In this document: positions 1 to 10,778 of the stretch, in pieces
How the letters are laid out: every line of letters begins with the position of its first letter
Position numbering within the stretch: the stretch's first letter is position 1
DNA from: Gonapodya sp. JEL0774
Lineage: Eukaryota > Monoblepharomycota > Monoblepharidomycetes > Monoblepharidales > Gonapodyaceae
Length of the DNA: 46,761 bases
Direction of reading: 5' to 3'
Assembly (NCBI GenBank): GCA_027604505.1
Contig: JADIIX010000155.1
Span: 1 to 46,761 of the forward strand
Notes under the pieces: model-generated
What the model saw: only the letters and a program-made list of their open reading frames with translations
What the model was told of the DNA's origin: nothing
Database searches by the model: none
Position numbers and translations under genes: made by a program

Positions 1-301
1 ATGTGCTGGGAGACGGTTTTAAGTCGCCGAGAATGTGCGTATTATAATTCGATTTCAGTCAACTTTGAAACCCACTAATAAAATGCGACGCCCGCGACCC
101 CTGAAAGACTTCCATACCTATTGCACCATCATTCAAAAAGTGACAGGTACCTGAGACGCGACGCGGAAGACAAAATCAGAAACGACGGCAGCACTAGAGA
201 AACATTCCCGTAGGTCGTGGTCGGTGTCTGGATCATTCAATATATGGTTATCGAAGTCCCTGTTTCGCATTCACAGATTGGACCCCAAACACAACCGAAA
301 A
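1..301. other. No gene supported at left edge
   Basis: No convincing coding signal, RNA gene or repeat is visible. It may hold the promoter or 5' leader of the hypothetical gene that appears to start at 302. Confidence 0.4.
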
Positions 302-2242
302 ATGAACCAGCTCGACATCAGAACCCGATCCATTTCATCTCTTCATCCTGTGCCTGGCCGCTCAAACTCTTTTCTCCCCTCAGCAGCCGCGCATACTCCT
401 GTTCTACTTGTATCCCAATCGGCATCATCCAGAACTGCAAACTCTCAAAGCCGCATGCACCCTCAAACGCACAATCACCAATACAGATTGGACAGTCGGC
501 TTTTGCCGTCCGCGGTTGGAGCAGCAGTACCGTCGGTGGCTCGAGTAGCTCACGAAGAACATCGCCATACCGGATCAAATCAGGACGTACTCAAACTGTC
601 TCACTTCGTGCTTCAATACCGTAAAACTCTTCCGAACTCAACAGGACTTGATAAATCCAATGCGAGAACATCTGTTTCTTGCCTCGCTTCTTCTTCGAGT
701 TCTGCATTGTCTTCCGCGTCTCCACAATTCAAGGATGACCAGTCTCACTCTCAAGGAAGGCGTGGCTTCAATCATGTAGAACCAATACTGAGTGCGAGCG
801 TTGCAGTGGCTTCCAAGAACAGAAAAGCCCGTTCCCGTGAACGTTCTGACGATGAGTCTGGGCTGTGTGAGCTTAACGATCGACACGGCGAGATGTGCCA
901 ACTTACAGAAATGGATTTTCCTATGAGCAATATGGTGAGTTAAATTTTATGTGCACCTCAGAGCTTTAGCTCGGGAGGAGATGGTACAATAGAACTTGTT
1001 GTATCGGGTTCTTGCACCGTGGCACTACGCTCATCGGAACGGCACAGAATCACTTATTCGCGGCGTGGAAGCACGTGTTGGACCCCCCGTCATGAGATTG
1101 CACAAGTTTCCAGTTGTCGCAAAGACTAACCCATGATTCAACAAAAACACGCACCGACTAAAGCCCCACGTTCGACCGCGGAAATCTGTTAAAGACGCAG
1201 TAAGTTGATTCCATCTACGTTCAAAGCAGGTGGTTTAGCGGATATTGCCCAAATGTGGACTCTACAATTAACGACTGACTCCGTCGTTCAACTGCAATTC
1301 TCAGTCCACGCAAACTACATCACGCTTTGACCCAACGTTCTACACCACCGTGCCCGCCTCCTCCTTCGTTGGTCAGTCACCTTCTCCTCATCTCCTGTAT
1401 CTGTTCCAAGCTGTCACGAGCTCCGATTCCGCTTCAGACGATGATGCGGATACTGCCTCCGGCGTTGACAGTACGAGTAGCACGGAAGGAGGGGACGGTC
1501 ACGATGAAGACAACGTCTTATTTCAAAATGCTCCTGCGGGGAGGAAGCATCCGAACCCTGACGAGATGGCGTTGGGAATTCGGTTTGACCCCTGTGAGTA
1601 AGATATGCAGTTCTGACAGTTTTCGGTTCGTGGGGTGGGGGCTCTGTTTGTTCTGCGATCAGCGCTTGATGCCATAGGCGTGTTACCAAATTTGTCCTTG
1701 ATCATATTCGCCTGTTTCAATCCTTCCAAGCGGTCAATTACGCCTTCCTCTACGCCCGTGATCCTGCCTACTCATTCACGTACCCTTCACGCCCTCCCTC
1801 CCCGCTCTCGAACGGCACCGCATTCTTCACGAACTTGCCACCGGATGGATGTCGCAAGCCTGTTGCTAGATTTGCACATCAGATGGCGAAAGATCTGGGG
1901 TTAGACACGTCTGTCCCGGCGGTGGAAATCGAAGCTATCGCAGCAATAGACTCCAAACGGGCTTGCATATGCGGCTTCGGGCCTGCAGCAGATGCTGATG
2001 ATGCAGCTACGGCCGTTGGAGACGATGACAATGAGACCGTACTGTCTGGAGGTACAACACTTGCCGGAAGTCCCAAAAAGCTCGTGGTGGGCCGCGAGGA
2101 CGACAGAAGTGTAAAGGAAGAGATGGTCGAAAAAGGTCTCCGAAAGAGGAGTGTCGTTCGGTCCCTGTTAGGCGAGAGGGGTCCAGCGCTGATGATCCCA
2201 AGTCCCTGCAGTGCGTTCAAGGCGTTTGACACTATGACCTGA
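302..2242 (+). CDS. Hypothetical serine-rich/acidic protein, three-exon model
   Basis: Family not recognised. The model is exons 302-934, 1305-1593 and 1731-2242, which joins in phase (0, then 1) and gives about 477 residues. The first exon is a long open frame starting MNQLDIRTRS. It is rich in Ser and Ala, contains a run of serines, and ends at ATG followed by a GTGAGT donor. The second exon carries an acidic Ser/Asp/Glu stretch (TSSDSASDDDADTASG) and also ends at GTGAGT. The third contains NYAFLYARDPAYSFTYPSRP and ends AFKAFDTMT. The composition suggests a largely disordered protein. The 370-nt first intron is long for this window, so a small exon may be missing. The start is the first ATG of the frame, and exons upstream of the window are possible. 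Confidence 0.4.
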
Positions 2243-3368
2243 GACTATGGACATGGCGGGACTGGCGAGTTTGCTTTGCGCATCAACATATGCAGACGAC
2301 AAACTCTACTTTCACTCAACACATATTGTGGCGCAAGCCACGGACAGAAGTCGAAGCACACCAGATACAGTCTTTTAATCATTTTCTGGGGCAAGCTCCC
2401 CTCCTTTTTGTTAAAGAGTTTGTCCACCCCCCGCATGTATTTACTATGTATTAGGAATGAAACGAAGAGAGTGAGAAGAAAGTCGTGATCATTCCTGGAA
2501 GCATAATAATAGTCCACATTCTCCAATGACTTCGAAGAAATCTGCGGGCGCCCCACCGTCAAGTCCGGGCTGGGGAGGGAGGTGTGCATGGAGTGTATGT
2601 AACTGACATAATAGAGCAAAAATGGTCTATTTTAGTCGATCTGTATGACTATGGTGCTCAGACAGATGGTGCTCCAATCTGGATGTAACGTGTTCTCGGC
2701 GTCGGTGGTCAGTTCCAAAACGCATTTATTTTTATGTTTGAAAGGACAATCAATCTAGCTTCAACAATTTTTAGCGCAATCCGTTCGGAATTGCAATGTG
2801 GGGATCCCACTGGACATCTGGTATCTGGTATCTCACTCCAGTGAGGGATTGAGACAAATCACAATCCCCAACCTTCAAAACCAGTCAGGCCAGTACAAAT
2901 TAAATCAAATAAGCTACCCAAGCAGTCTACTTTGGACTTACAGGTCCCAGGTGGTCGGTGGAATTAATGGACGGGTTTGAAAATACCCTAACTGGAGTGC
3001 ATGTAATGAGACAACCCACAACCCAAAAACAGCACGAGCGGCGTCACTTACACATTGCCTCGCCAAGTGCGGTACAAATTTGAGCTCCCACGATCGAACT
3101 CGACTTGTTGAGATGTCGCACATGGTGAGCGCGTTGTTTTTTGTTTGTTGCTTTCGGACACGTACACCTGGTGTACTGGCGGCACCAGATAGGATAGGAG
3201 CCAATACAGTGTACCTGGCGGAAGCCTGCACACGGGTGAATGGGGGCTGTCCTCTGCCACACGCGTGAACGTTCAACACACGTCTGATTGCTCTTATATA
3301 ATAACTTTTTATTCAGTCGACGGAGCAGGGCCTCGAAGTGTGACCCACAGCTCGCGGCATGACCAGCA
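2243..3368. other. Intergenic, no gene supported
   Basis: Only short overlapping frames on both strands are present, without family motifs or a consistent splice pattern. A 124-residue frame on the minus strand (2245-2619) is open, but it lacks conserved features and is treated as chance. Confidence 0.4.
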
Positions 3369-3421
3369 GTTCGAAAGATCGAGTTCGCTCCACGTTCCGC
3401 GAGCGGAACCCGATCTCGAAC
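3369..3421. repeat. Imperfect inverted repeat (hairpin)
   Basis: The left arm 3369-3390 (starts GTTCGAAAGATCG) pairs with the right arm 3401-3421 (ends CGATCTCGAAC) around a 10-nt loop at 3391-3400. The arms are about 21 bp and differ at three or four positions. No gene is nearby, so it could be a small transposon-end remnant, a terminator-like fold or chance. Confidence 0.6.
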
Positions 3422-3649
3422 AGTATTATCATGTAGCGATCTTTTTGTAGTAATTTAATTTGAGCCAAACTCGAGCACCCTTTGGGCGATCTTTGAGGAG
3501 CGGCTCGCGAGAGCTGATGAGGTAGGCGAAGATCCCGATTCTCCCTCCCCCCATCCATCGTCTTACCGAAGTGAATTGTGCGTTAACATGCTGCAGTGGA
3601 TGGCTTGTGGATGGTAAGAATTGCTACCTGGTTGGCGAGTTTATCTTCT

Positions 3650-4235
3650 GACCTCGATCTCACTGGTGCATCGCGAATGAACTCCATCACGAGTCACCCG
3701 TCACTGTAACTGTGACTTTCTTCGGCATACATGAACAAATTCAATCACGTGGGTCTCATGGTGCGTAAAAAGTCACGGTCGGTGATGGTTTTGACACTCC
3801 TCACCTCAATCGCCACCAACCGGACACCCGTCACTGCAACAGTGACTTTCTTCGGCGTACATGAAGATAATCAATCATGTGGATCTCGTGGTGCGTAAAA
3901 GGTCACTGACCGTGATGAATTTTTTTACCTGGATCGCGCCGATATACATCACCGAATAGACCCCATCATGAGTCACCCGTCACCGGAACAGTGACTTTCT
4001 TCGGCGTCGGCTGACAAAATCAATCATGTGGTTCTAATGGTGAGTAAAACGTCACGGTCAGTGATGCTTTTTTCACTCCTCACCTCGATTGCTGGCAGGT
4101 CGCGAACGAACCTCATCACGAGTCACTCGTCACCGGAACAGTGACTTTATTCGGCTTCGGTAAACAAAATCAATTATGTGGGACTGATAGTGCGTATAAA
4201 GTCATGGTTGGTGATGGATTCTTCACTCCTGACGA
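3650..4235. repeat. Four tandem ~130-150 bp repeats with a GTCAC-N7-GTGAC dyad
   Basis: A unit of about 130-150 bp recurs four times. Each copy has a 17-bp dyad GTCAC-N7-GTGAC at 3700-3716, 3830-3846, 3979-3995 and 4129-4145, spaced 130, 149 and 150 bp. Each dyad is followed by TTTC/ATTCGGC, then an AATCAATCATGTGG-like block, then a GTGCGTAAAA-like block and GGTGATG. In the second copy the arms extend to 7 bp (GTCACTG/CAGTGAC). The copies have diverged by point changes and small indels. The array ends against the M3 peptidase relic. Confidence 0.85.
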
Positions 4236-4507
4236 TCACTGTAGATCACCGAATGTACAACGCTCTTGTCGAGCTTATCCTTCGTATCGCGGTTCCACGC
4301 CCTCCCGTGCACTTCCATATCGAACAAGCTCAATAATATCTGTCGGCAATAATGGTATCCAGACAAGACGTGCCGTGACGCAACCAAACCTGCAACGGCT
4401 CGCCTGTGACATAGTGTGATGAAAGAGGGCGGAGGATGGGCGGATCCAAGAGCCAGTTCTCGAGCATTTGGGATGGATACTCTAAGTAATCGAGTTCAAC
4501 ACCCCCT
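4223..4507 (-). pseudogene. Relic of an M3-family metallopeptidase (thimet oligopeptidase/saccharolysin type)
   Basis: Two adjacent minus-strand segments match the C-terminal half of M3 zinc peptidases. The first (about 4394-4507) reads VELDYLEYPSQMLENW followed by LSSHYVTGEPL, the conserved block just after the zinc site in this family. The second (4223 to about 4345) reads ILLSLFDMEVHGRAW and stops. About 20 residues normally found between the two blocks are absent. The last ~200 residues of the family are missing, and no HEXXH zinc motif was found upstream. The frame stops right at the tandem-repeat array. These features indicate a truncated, non-functional remnant rather than an active peptidase. 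Confidence 0.6.
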
Positions 4508-5137
4508 GGGTAGGTGAGGAATTTGATCAAGACGGGGATGTCAATTACTGGGGGCAACCATTTTTCCTGTGCAACGTTCTCGATGCAATGGGAGGAATCA
4601 GTGGTTCGGATCATTCTTTTCTCCATTTCTCGGCACTCCAGACTATCGAGCGGTGGACAACTTTTCAACAATGTTGCTCGATACCCTTCATCGGTCACAC
4701 TCCCTAAATCCGAGTCAACTTCCAGTCTAGCCGAGGAATATTATCTCCGCCTTGAGCACAAAAGAGCTATTACCGCACAATTGACTCGCATCTTGCCTCA
4801 AGTTGTCTCTCAGCCATCTACCCTAGGCAAGTTACAAACGTTGTTCCATATCACGATGCTCTTGATTCTCGGCGTGCACATGAAACCCGCAACGGTCGCC
4901 ATGGCAGAATGCATCACTACTGTACGTGTGATGATAACCAGTAGCAGGGGCTCCCTCACTACTTGCTTGCTTGGGAATGTCATCTGGTGTCAGACTGAAT
5001 ATTTTTGTGCGGATTATCCCCAAAGAAGAAACAAAGAAGAAACAAAAATATTCTGACTCGCTGAGTTCTTTGATAGAATGAATGTGGCTTGGATGAACAA
5101 CGAGTATGTTGTTACCCCTTTCGTGCTCTCAACGCTG
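4508..5137. other. No intact gene
   Basis: This is where the catalytic part of the M3 peptidase would be expected on the minus strand, but no HEXXH motif was found in any minus frame. A 180-residue plus-strand frame (4514-5056) is open but overlaps the relic and shows no family features. The stretch is probably degenerate sequence. Confidence 0.35.
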
Positions 5138-5692
5138 TCAATTTGATGGTATTCGGTTTCTTTTTCTCCTAAACTTCATTTTTTTCAGCGAACTAGGAAT
5201 ATGCACCACCTCCACAAAGCGCCCAAGTCGCGCCAACGTGCCTGTTTTGATCCACTCGAGCTTTTGCTTTTTCAAGTGTTCGTTAAACTCCCGGTTTTTG
5301 AATCTGCATTTGCCCCGGAATTTGAACATGAATGCTTGATTCATGTTTAGGTCCTGGATTATTTTGTACCCAAATACACCATTGGTGATATTCACAAGAT
5401 TTGCCACGCATTTCAGTCTCCTTTTTGTTCCCTCCTTGGAACGGCGATAAGTTGCCAGAAACTGTCGTTGGAAAAGTTTGTCAGGTACCACAGAAAGCAG
5501 ACTCTGCTGAACATGTTGTGAGTTCCACACAACACGTGCACTGCTGACCGCACCAACAATTGTAGCGATTTTTGTTTCGTCCTTTTGCTTCGGTGGGAAC
5601 TTCACCGAGGCAACGATGTTTAATAAACAATCGAGCAGTGACTCAGGCAGATCAAGAGTGTGATCAAGCTCACCAACGCTGGGCACATGCAC
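5138..5692 (-). CDS. Orphan ORF of about 185 residues, unknown function
   Basis: An uninterrupted minus-strand frame has protein-like composition, with mixed charged and hydrophobic residues and a Lys/Arg-rich C-terminus ending KKMKFRRKRNRIPSN. It contains LDLPESLLDCLLNIVASVKF near its start and KLFQRQFLATYRRSKEGTKR in the middle. No family was recognised. The frame has no ATG at its beginning: it is open up to a stop just upstream, and the first residue used here is a GTG. An upstream exon with the real start, or a gene fragment, is therefore likely. It sits between the M3 relic and a gene-poor stretch and may itself be a relic. Confidence 0.35.
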   Translation of the reverse strand: MHVPSVGELDHTLDLPESLLDCLLNIVASVKFPPKQKDETKIATIVGAVSSARVVWNSQHVQQSLLSVVPDKLFQRQFLATYRRSKEGTKRRLKCVANLVNITNGVFGYKIIQDLNMNQAFMFKFRGKCRFKNREFNEHLKKQKLEWIKTGTLARLGRFVEVVHIPSSLKKMKFRRKRNRIPSN

Positions 5693-7024
5693 AGTGGGTT
5701 CGTCGGCTTCTTAATGTTCACGTTCCCAAGATTCACTTGACGTCTCCCCACAGCCCCTGCACAATCGCCCTCATCTCCCGAACGACCACCCGCAAATCAA
5801 GAATATATCCTTTCCAACAATGCGAGGACATTTCAAATCATTGCAGCCAAAATCTCCGCAACAAATCACCGAATCAGCCACGTGCAGCCGTGCTGCCCCA
5901 GGGTCTGCGCGTCTCCCTCAGCGATCTTCACTCGTTAAAAATATTCGTGACCTTGTGACTCTCTCGAGGGCAACGGATGTTAGATCGTTCACTTAACCAA
6001 GCAGGCGATGTTAGTCCAATCGCGTCTTCATCTTCCACATTGAGAGCCGATTCAGCACTGTAGCACTTCACAGCTTCGGCTTCCTCATGGAGTACTCAAT
6101 CTCCTCATCTCCTTGTCGTTCCACGTCTGTGGAACAACTTTCGTGTTTGAGACTACTTTGCTATCGATCATCACTCATTCTGGATATCAAACTCTCACGT
6201 ATTGGGGTCGTTGTCATGAATGAAAGCGTTAAGCGTGACTGAAATCCGGATACAAGAACAACGCCCGCGGAAAACCAAGGGTACATTGCAACGGAAAGAC
6301 GGCGGACTGGACCAATGCCGATAGTTTGAGTTCGAGATGTCGGATTCGAAGAAATGAAAACTTCAAACTTCGAAGACAACGTTTATTATCACACATCTTC
6401 GTTCCAACGACGACGCACGACTGCTTCAACAGCTTGGCCACACACATGGAGCGGGCCAAAGCACTGAAAGCTCTCCTCCGAAGTGCGCCTGCTATTGCTG
6501 ATAATGAACTGGAAACTGAAGCTAGAGATGTGAGAGTGAGCTGGATATGGTGACTCTGACAACACACAATGGCCGCTGAGTGCAAGAGCTGAGCGGAGTT
6601 CCGTGCTTGTGGGCAGGCATTGCTGTCATTCCTCACTCAAAGAATGCTCCTTTCTCTGTAGCGGAAATGAACCCAGTCCAATTCACCAACTTCCCCATTC
6701 CTCAAGTTGAAAGAACACACCACTGTATGTACGAAGCCTCAGAGTTTTGAGAGCGACACATTTCATGTTGAGATTGAACGGATGGACACATCGTCGCAAC
6801 TCGTTACGTGTAGACAGACGGATAGAGATGCTAGCAGCTGACGTACTATACCATCACACAATTTAATATCCATTCCAATTTATTTTCTGCACTGCGCGCA
6901 ACGTATCTCACTCATATATTAATATTTGATCCGTCGCATAATTGTGGGCATGTCGCCCGCTGGTGCACGGGCCCGTCCTAACCAGTTCAGGCCGTGACCT
7001 CAAAACATAACTGATGTGGACGTT
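5693..7024. other. Gene-poor stretch
   Basis: Only short overlapping frames occur. One plus-strand piece around 6410-6530 reads like an exon (ERAKALKALLRSAPAIADNELE, followed by a GTGAGA donor) but could not be linked to a start or to other exons. The last ~200 nt are AT-rich and may hold the promoter of the IQ-motif gene that begins at 7025. Confidence 0.35.
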
Positions 7025-9283
7025 ATGACAACCATTACCCCACGCGAGGCGTGGACAGCCTCTTCAGAGGATGATAGCTACTCAGAATTTAGAGGGCTCT
7101 CCCAGTTTACGCGCCGCGAGAACACGCGATTGGCGTCCTTGCTTGGGAATGGAGGGAGTGTTCAAGGACTGCTTCGGTTAGCATCGAGAAACTTCTCCGA
7201 GAGTGCCCTTCCTCGCCTAGAGAAAGATATTGCTGAGCTGAACAAACTGATGGGTGAGCGCATCGCGGTCCATTTCTCGCGTCGTGTTTAGTGAATACTG
7301 ACGAATCAAATATGGAGACAACGCACGACACATCAATGAGCAAGCAACAAATGCAGACTACTATGACCAGTCCCTTCCTAAGGATACACAGGCAAAGTCA
7401 CAGAGGGGCCGGCCTGATTCTCCTGCGTTCCATCCAAGCTTTGATCGTCCGCCTGGCGTATCATCGTTGACCACCACGGCAACCGTTGTAAAATCCTTCC
7501 GGAAGCCAATTCGCGTGGTAGCGAGCGAACTAGCGAGGAAAATTGAGACGTTGAGGACAAACGCAGCGGAGTGGGAGGCACTGCAAACGAGGGTTGCAGA
7601 TTATTCGAGGCAGGATCGATCGCGCACGGCATCCAAAGTGGACATTATCAAACGAAATAAAGAAGAAGTTGCGATATACGAGGCGGAAAATAGAAAGAAG
7701 CACCAGCTCGAAGTGGTGGGTAGTTCGCTCAAACGTGTATGGAACGTCCTAAGTCAACTCCGAGTTGCCTGGGATCGTCCACGGACAGAAAGCGCTTCAT
7801 GACGCCCACCAACAGCAAGTTCTTGAAAACAGACAAGCGCTCCAAGATGAGAAAGCCGCGTTCCAAGAAAAGGCTGCCCAGCGCGGGTCAACTGTGAGCT
7901 CTTCGCTCGTAAGCTTTGACTGCGAGCATGACCACATTGCCAACGGTATCGGCGGATCAACAGGAAGCTTCGAACAGAGCGAAACAAGAGCTTGCAAAGC
8001 ACCAGGCTTTGCAAAGGAAGTGGTTCTTGACGGTTATTCTCGCAAGTCGATTGTACTGCATTCAAGAAGCGCTCAAGGTACAGTGAAAGCTTTGTTACAG
8101 TAGCACGGTGACGAGCATGCATTGACATATTTGCAGGGAGAGCGCGCGCGTCAGGTTATCCTTCACCGACACCATTCCGCAGCGCGACGAATTCAACGGG
8201 CCTGGCGACATCACAGGGAAGTTTTGGAATCCGAATTGAAAACACGCGCGCTCAGGGTTATATCAAAGTGCGCAGATTTGATCGAATACGGGCCTGCTCC
8301 TTAATTAATCACCTCTGTGCCATGCCCACCCGCCCACCCTCTTCCCGCAAATTTCAATAGGGTTTTCCGAAATTACGTCGGTCGGCGCCGCAAGCTCCAA
8401 CGTGACGAAGCTGCAAATATTATCCGCCAATTTCTTCGTGGAGCCCATGATGTATCCAAGCTTATGCGTGTCATCCAACGGTATCGCCACCTTGTCATCC
8501 GGGCGCAGAGGCTCACCCGGAGGTGGGGAGAGATTGTTCACGCACAAATCCAATTGCTCATAATGCTTTGGGATAAGTGTGAGGTGGTATGGTGGACAGC
8601 GAGGAGAGCCACCGTGGAGGGAAAGGGTGCGGGGGAATCAGAGAGTTCCAGTTCGGCGAAGCGCAGGTGGGTGGGGACCAGATACGAGTACGGGGAAGGG
8701 CTCAAATTCCCGAATTCAATGCTTCTAGGAAAGCCGCTCCTACGAGAGGTAGAACTGCGCAGAAAAAGGACGATTTTTTGCCTATCAAAATACCCGAGTG
8801 TGTTGGACGCAACCCAATAGGCTGTATTCTAAATGTGCTAAGTGGCTTCCGCAATTGCTCATTTAGATCCATAAAAACATCCATTCTAAAGCGAGATCTG
8901 GTTCAGCGAAAGAGAACTCACCGCAAATCACTGACAGAATACGAGCAAAAGCTTGCAGAGCATCGAAGAGAGATTAAAGTAATGAGTTCAAAGCGCATTT
9001 TGCATCAAGGAAGGAGTCTCAAGTGTGTTCTGATTCCGTTCTAGACCAAAATGGGACTTGCTTCAGCCAGGCAGCAGCTTGTGGCAGCTGACACCATAGC
9101 GGCAGAGGCGAGTGACTCCTGTGAGTACTGAAGTAGAACAACACTGTTCTTAGGTTTCTTATTGCAATTGTCTTTGCAGCCGGTGCCGCACCTCGGCAGC
9201 CCTGGTTCAAAGTGCTGCTGACTCAAGCAGAAATGTTTGTGTTGATAGAGCAGGGCTTTATTGAAGCAACAAAGAATGCGTAA
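7025..9283 (+). CDS. IQ-motif coiled-coil protein, probably axonemal
   Basis: A ten-exon model closes in frame at about 540 residues: 7025-7253, 7318-7715, 7789-7893, 7964-8077, 8137-8267, 8361-8583, 8667-8797, 8867-8978, 9045-9120 and 9180-9283. Residues ~100-280 are charged and helical, with coiled-coil character. A calmodulin-binding IQ motif (SAARRIQRAWRHHREVL) lies near residues 295-310. A second segment near 340-390 (EAANIIRQFL, then VIQRYRHLVIRAQRLTRRW, then MLWDKCE) has the form seen in IQ proteins of ciliated protists. The C-terminus (PWFKVLLTQAEMFVLIEQGF) is hydrophobic. The start is the first in-frame ATG. The likely partner is calmodulin, encoded at 25.2-26.6 kb. An axonemal role is inferred from the architecture and the other ciliary genes; no named orthologue is claimed. 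Confidence 0.75.
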
Positions 9284-9537
9284 TTTTTGACCTATGTATT
9301 GGTGGTTTGTTCGATTGTGAATGAATATAATCTTGGAAAGCGGTGCCTGGAATTGCTGTGTGTGCCACGAGGAGAGCACCAATTTCACTTGAAGCTCATC
9401 ACGGCACCGAATGGGAGCAGACGACGGTCCTTCCGAACCCGACCAACGACAAGCATCCGATGGAGACTTGGACATAAAGAAGAACAGGCTCGTGTTCATG
9501 CTTTCTGAGGCACGCCGTCCTATGGTGCACTGAACTC
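9284..9537. other. Spacer, possibly with the first exon of the Tem1-like gene
   Basis: An ATG at about 9409 opens a short hydrophilic frame (MGADDGPSEPDQRQASDG) that could be the N-terminus of the downstream GTPase. Its donor and phase could not be matched cleanly to the next exon. Confidence 0.35.
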
Positions 9538-10565
9538 TTGTACTTGGACGCTTCATCGGTCTCTCGGAATTTCAGCGTCGTACTCAAGGTGGGAATGGTA
9601 GGAGACAGTCAAATTGGAAAGACGTCACTGATGGTGAAGTACGTGGAGGGCTCTTTTGACGATGACTACATTCAGACGCTGGTAAGTGGAGAGCGCTGCC
9701 TTGAACGCGCTCGTCAATGGTGACTCTTGCTGTTGCCACGATCACTAGGGCGTCAATTTTATGGAGAAGACTATCTCTATCCGGAATACTGACATAACCT
9801 TCTCTATATGGGATCTTGGAGGTAGATTGTTGGCTGTGCCCGCTACCGCAAGCATCGATTCCACCCCCACCCCACTCCTTTTCTTGCAGGTCAGAAAGAG
9901 TTCGTTAACATGCTGCCACTTGTGTGCAACGACGCGGTTGCGATACTTTTCATGTTCGACCTTTCCCGGAAGTCAACACTAAACAGGTGGAGTACAGCAC
10001 CAACTGCATCCAATTAATGCTTTCCCCCTCATTTTTTAATAAATTCTTGTCATTACATAATTCTTGATAATTCTGAAGTGTGAAAGAATGGTACCGGCAG
10101 GCGCGAGGATTCAACAAAGTAGGGATATGCTGGCGTGGTGTACGGAGCTCGTCACTTAAATCGATTCCCATTGGCTGTGATTTCAGACCGCGATTCCGTT
10201 TTTAATTGGAACTAAATTCGACCAGTTCAGTGCATTTCCACGGGAGGAGCAAGAAGAAATTACGAAACAGGTGCTGTTGAATCAAACGCATGTTGAGAGT
10301 GTCATGTTAACCTCATGCTCTTTCACCTAGGCCCGAAAATTTGCAAAAGCAATGAAAGCACCGCTAATATTCTGCTGTGAGTAGCTCTGTGGCGTCGCAG
10401 AGCACTGTCGTCTAGCTGCCAACAGCTCTGCGAACTTTTGAAACAGCGACATCACACTCCATTAACGTGCAAAAAATCTTTAAAATTGTTCTGAGTAAAG
10501 CATTCGACTTGAAGTGCAACATTCCTTGCATTAGCAACTACGGCGAGCCCATTCTAGAATATTAA
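9538..10565 (+). CDS. TEM1: Tem1/Spg1-type septation (mitotic-exit) small GTPase
   Basis: This Ras-superfamily GTPase controls the mitotic exit/septation initiation network. Exon pieces read VVLKVGMVGDSQIGKTSLMV (P-loop GDSQIGKT), GVNFMEKTISIRNTDITFSI, WDLGG-QKEF (the switch II glycines, split by an intron), SVKEWYRQARGFNK, AIPFLIGTKFD (guanine-specificity motif) and IFCSTSHSINVQKIFKI, ending in YGEPILEY. The match to budding-yeast Tem1 and fission-yeast Spg1 runs along the whole core, including the family's short C-terminus without a prenylation box. At least six GT-AG introns interrupt the gene. The N-terminal exon is uncertain: the frame at 9538 opens with TTG, so the true ATG is probably upstream, perhaps near 9409. 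RAD21 follows in the same orientation 213 bp after the stop. Confidence 0.9.
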
Positions 10566-10616
10566 TATATATCTTCACGTAGAATCTCATTCCACTTTGC
10601 TGGAGTCGGGATTTGA

Positions 10617-10700
10617 CTTATGATAAAGATGAAAGAGGAGGGACGGGGGGGAGGGGTGAAAAAGGGAGGAGAGGGGGAGAAGGGAGAGAGCGGGGAATGG
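10617..10700 (+). repeat. Long polypurine tract upstream of RAD21
   Basis: The plus strand here is almost entirely A and G for about 80 nt, interrupted by only a handful of pyrimidines, with several runs of 3-8 G. It lies between the Tem1-like stop and the RAD21 start. Such tracts can act as promoter elements and can form triplex or G-quadruplex structures. Confidence 0.7.
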
Positions 10701-10778
10701 GCGCTGCTTTGCATGCTTGCAGTGCACCACATACTTTTGACAATCGCGGAACGGCGCTTCACGAGATCGGACCCAACG

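Noticed and set aside
318-578. Minus-strand frame with a CPIC...CAFEGAC cysteine pattern resembling a zinc ribbon
   Set aside because: It overlaps the longer plus-strand open frame, and the spacing matches no zinc-finger family I know.
2245-2619. 124-residue minus-strand frame
   Set aside because: No motif, splice context or composition typical of the genes nearby; likely a chance frame.
4514-5056. 180-residue plus-strand frame
   Set aside because: It overlaps the clear M3 peptidase blocks on the other strand and has no recognisable domain.
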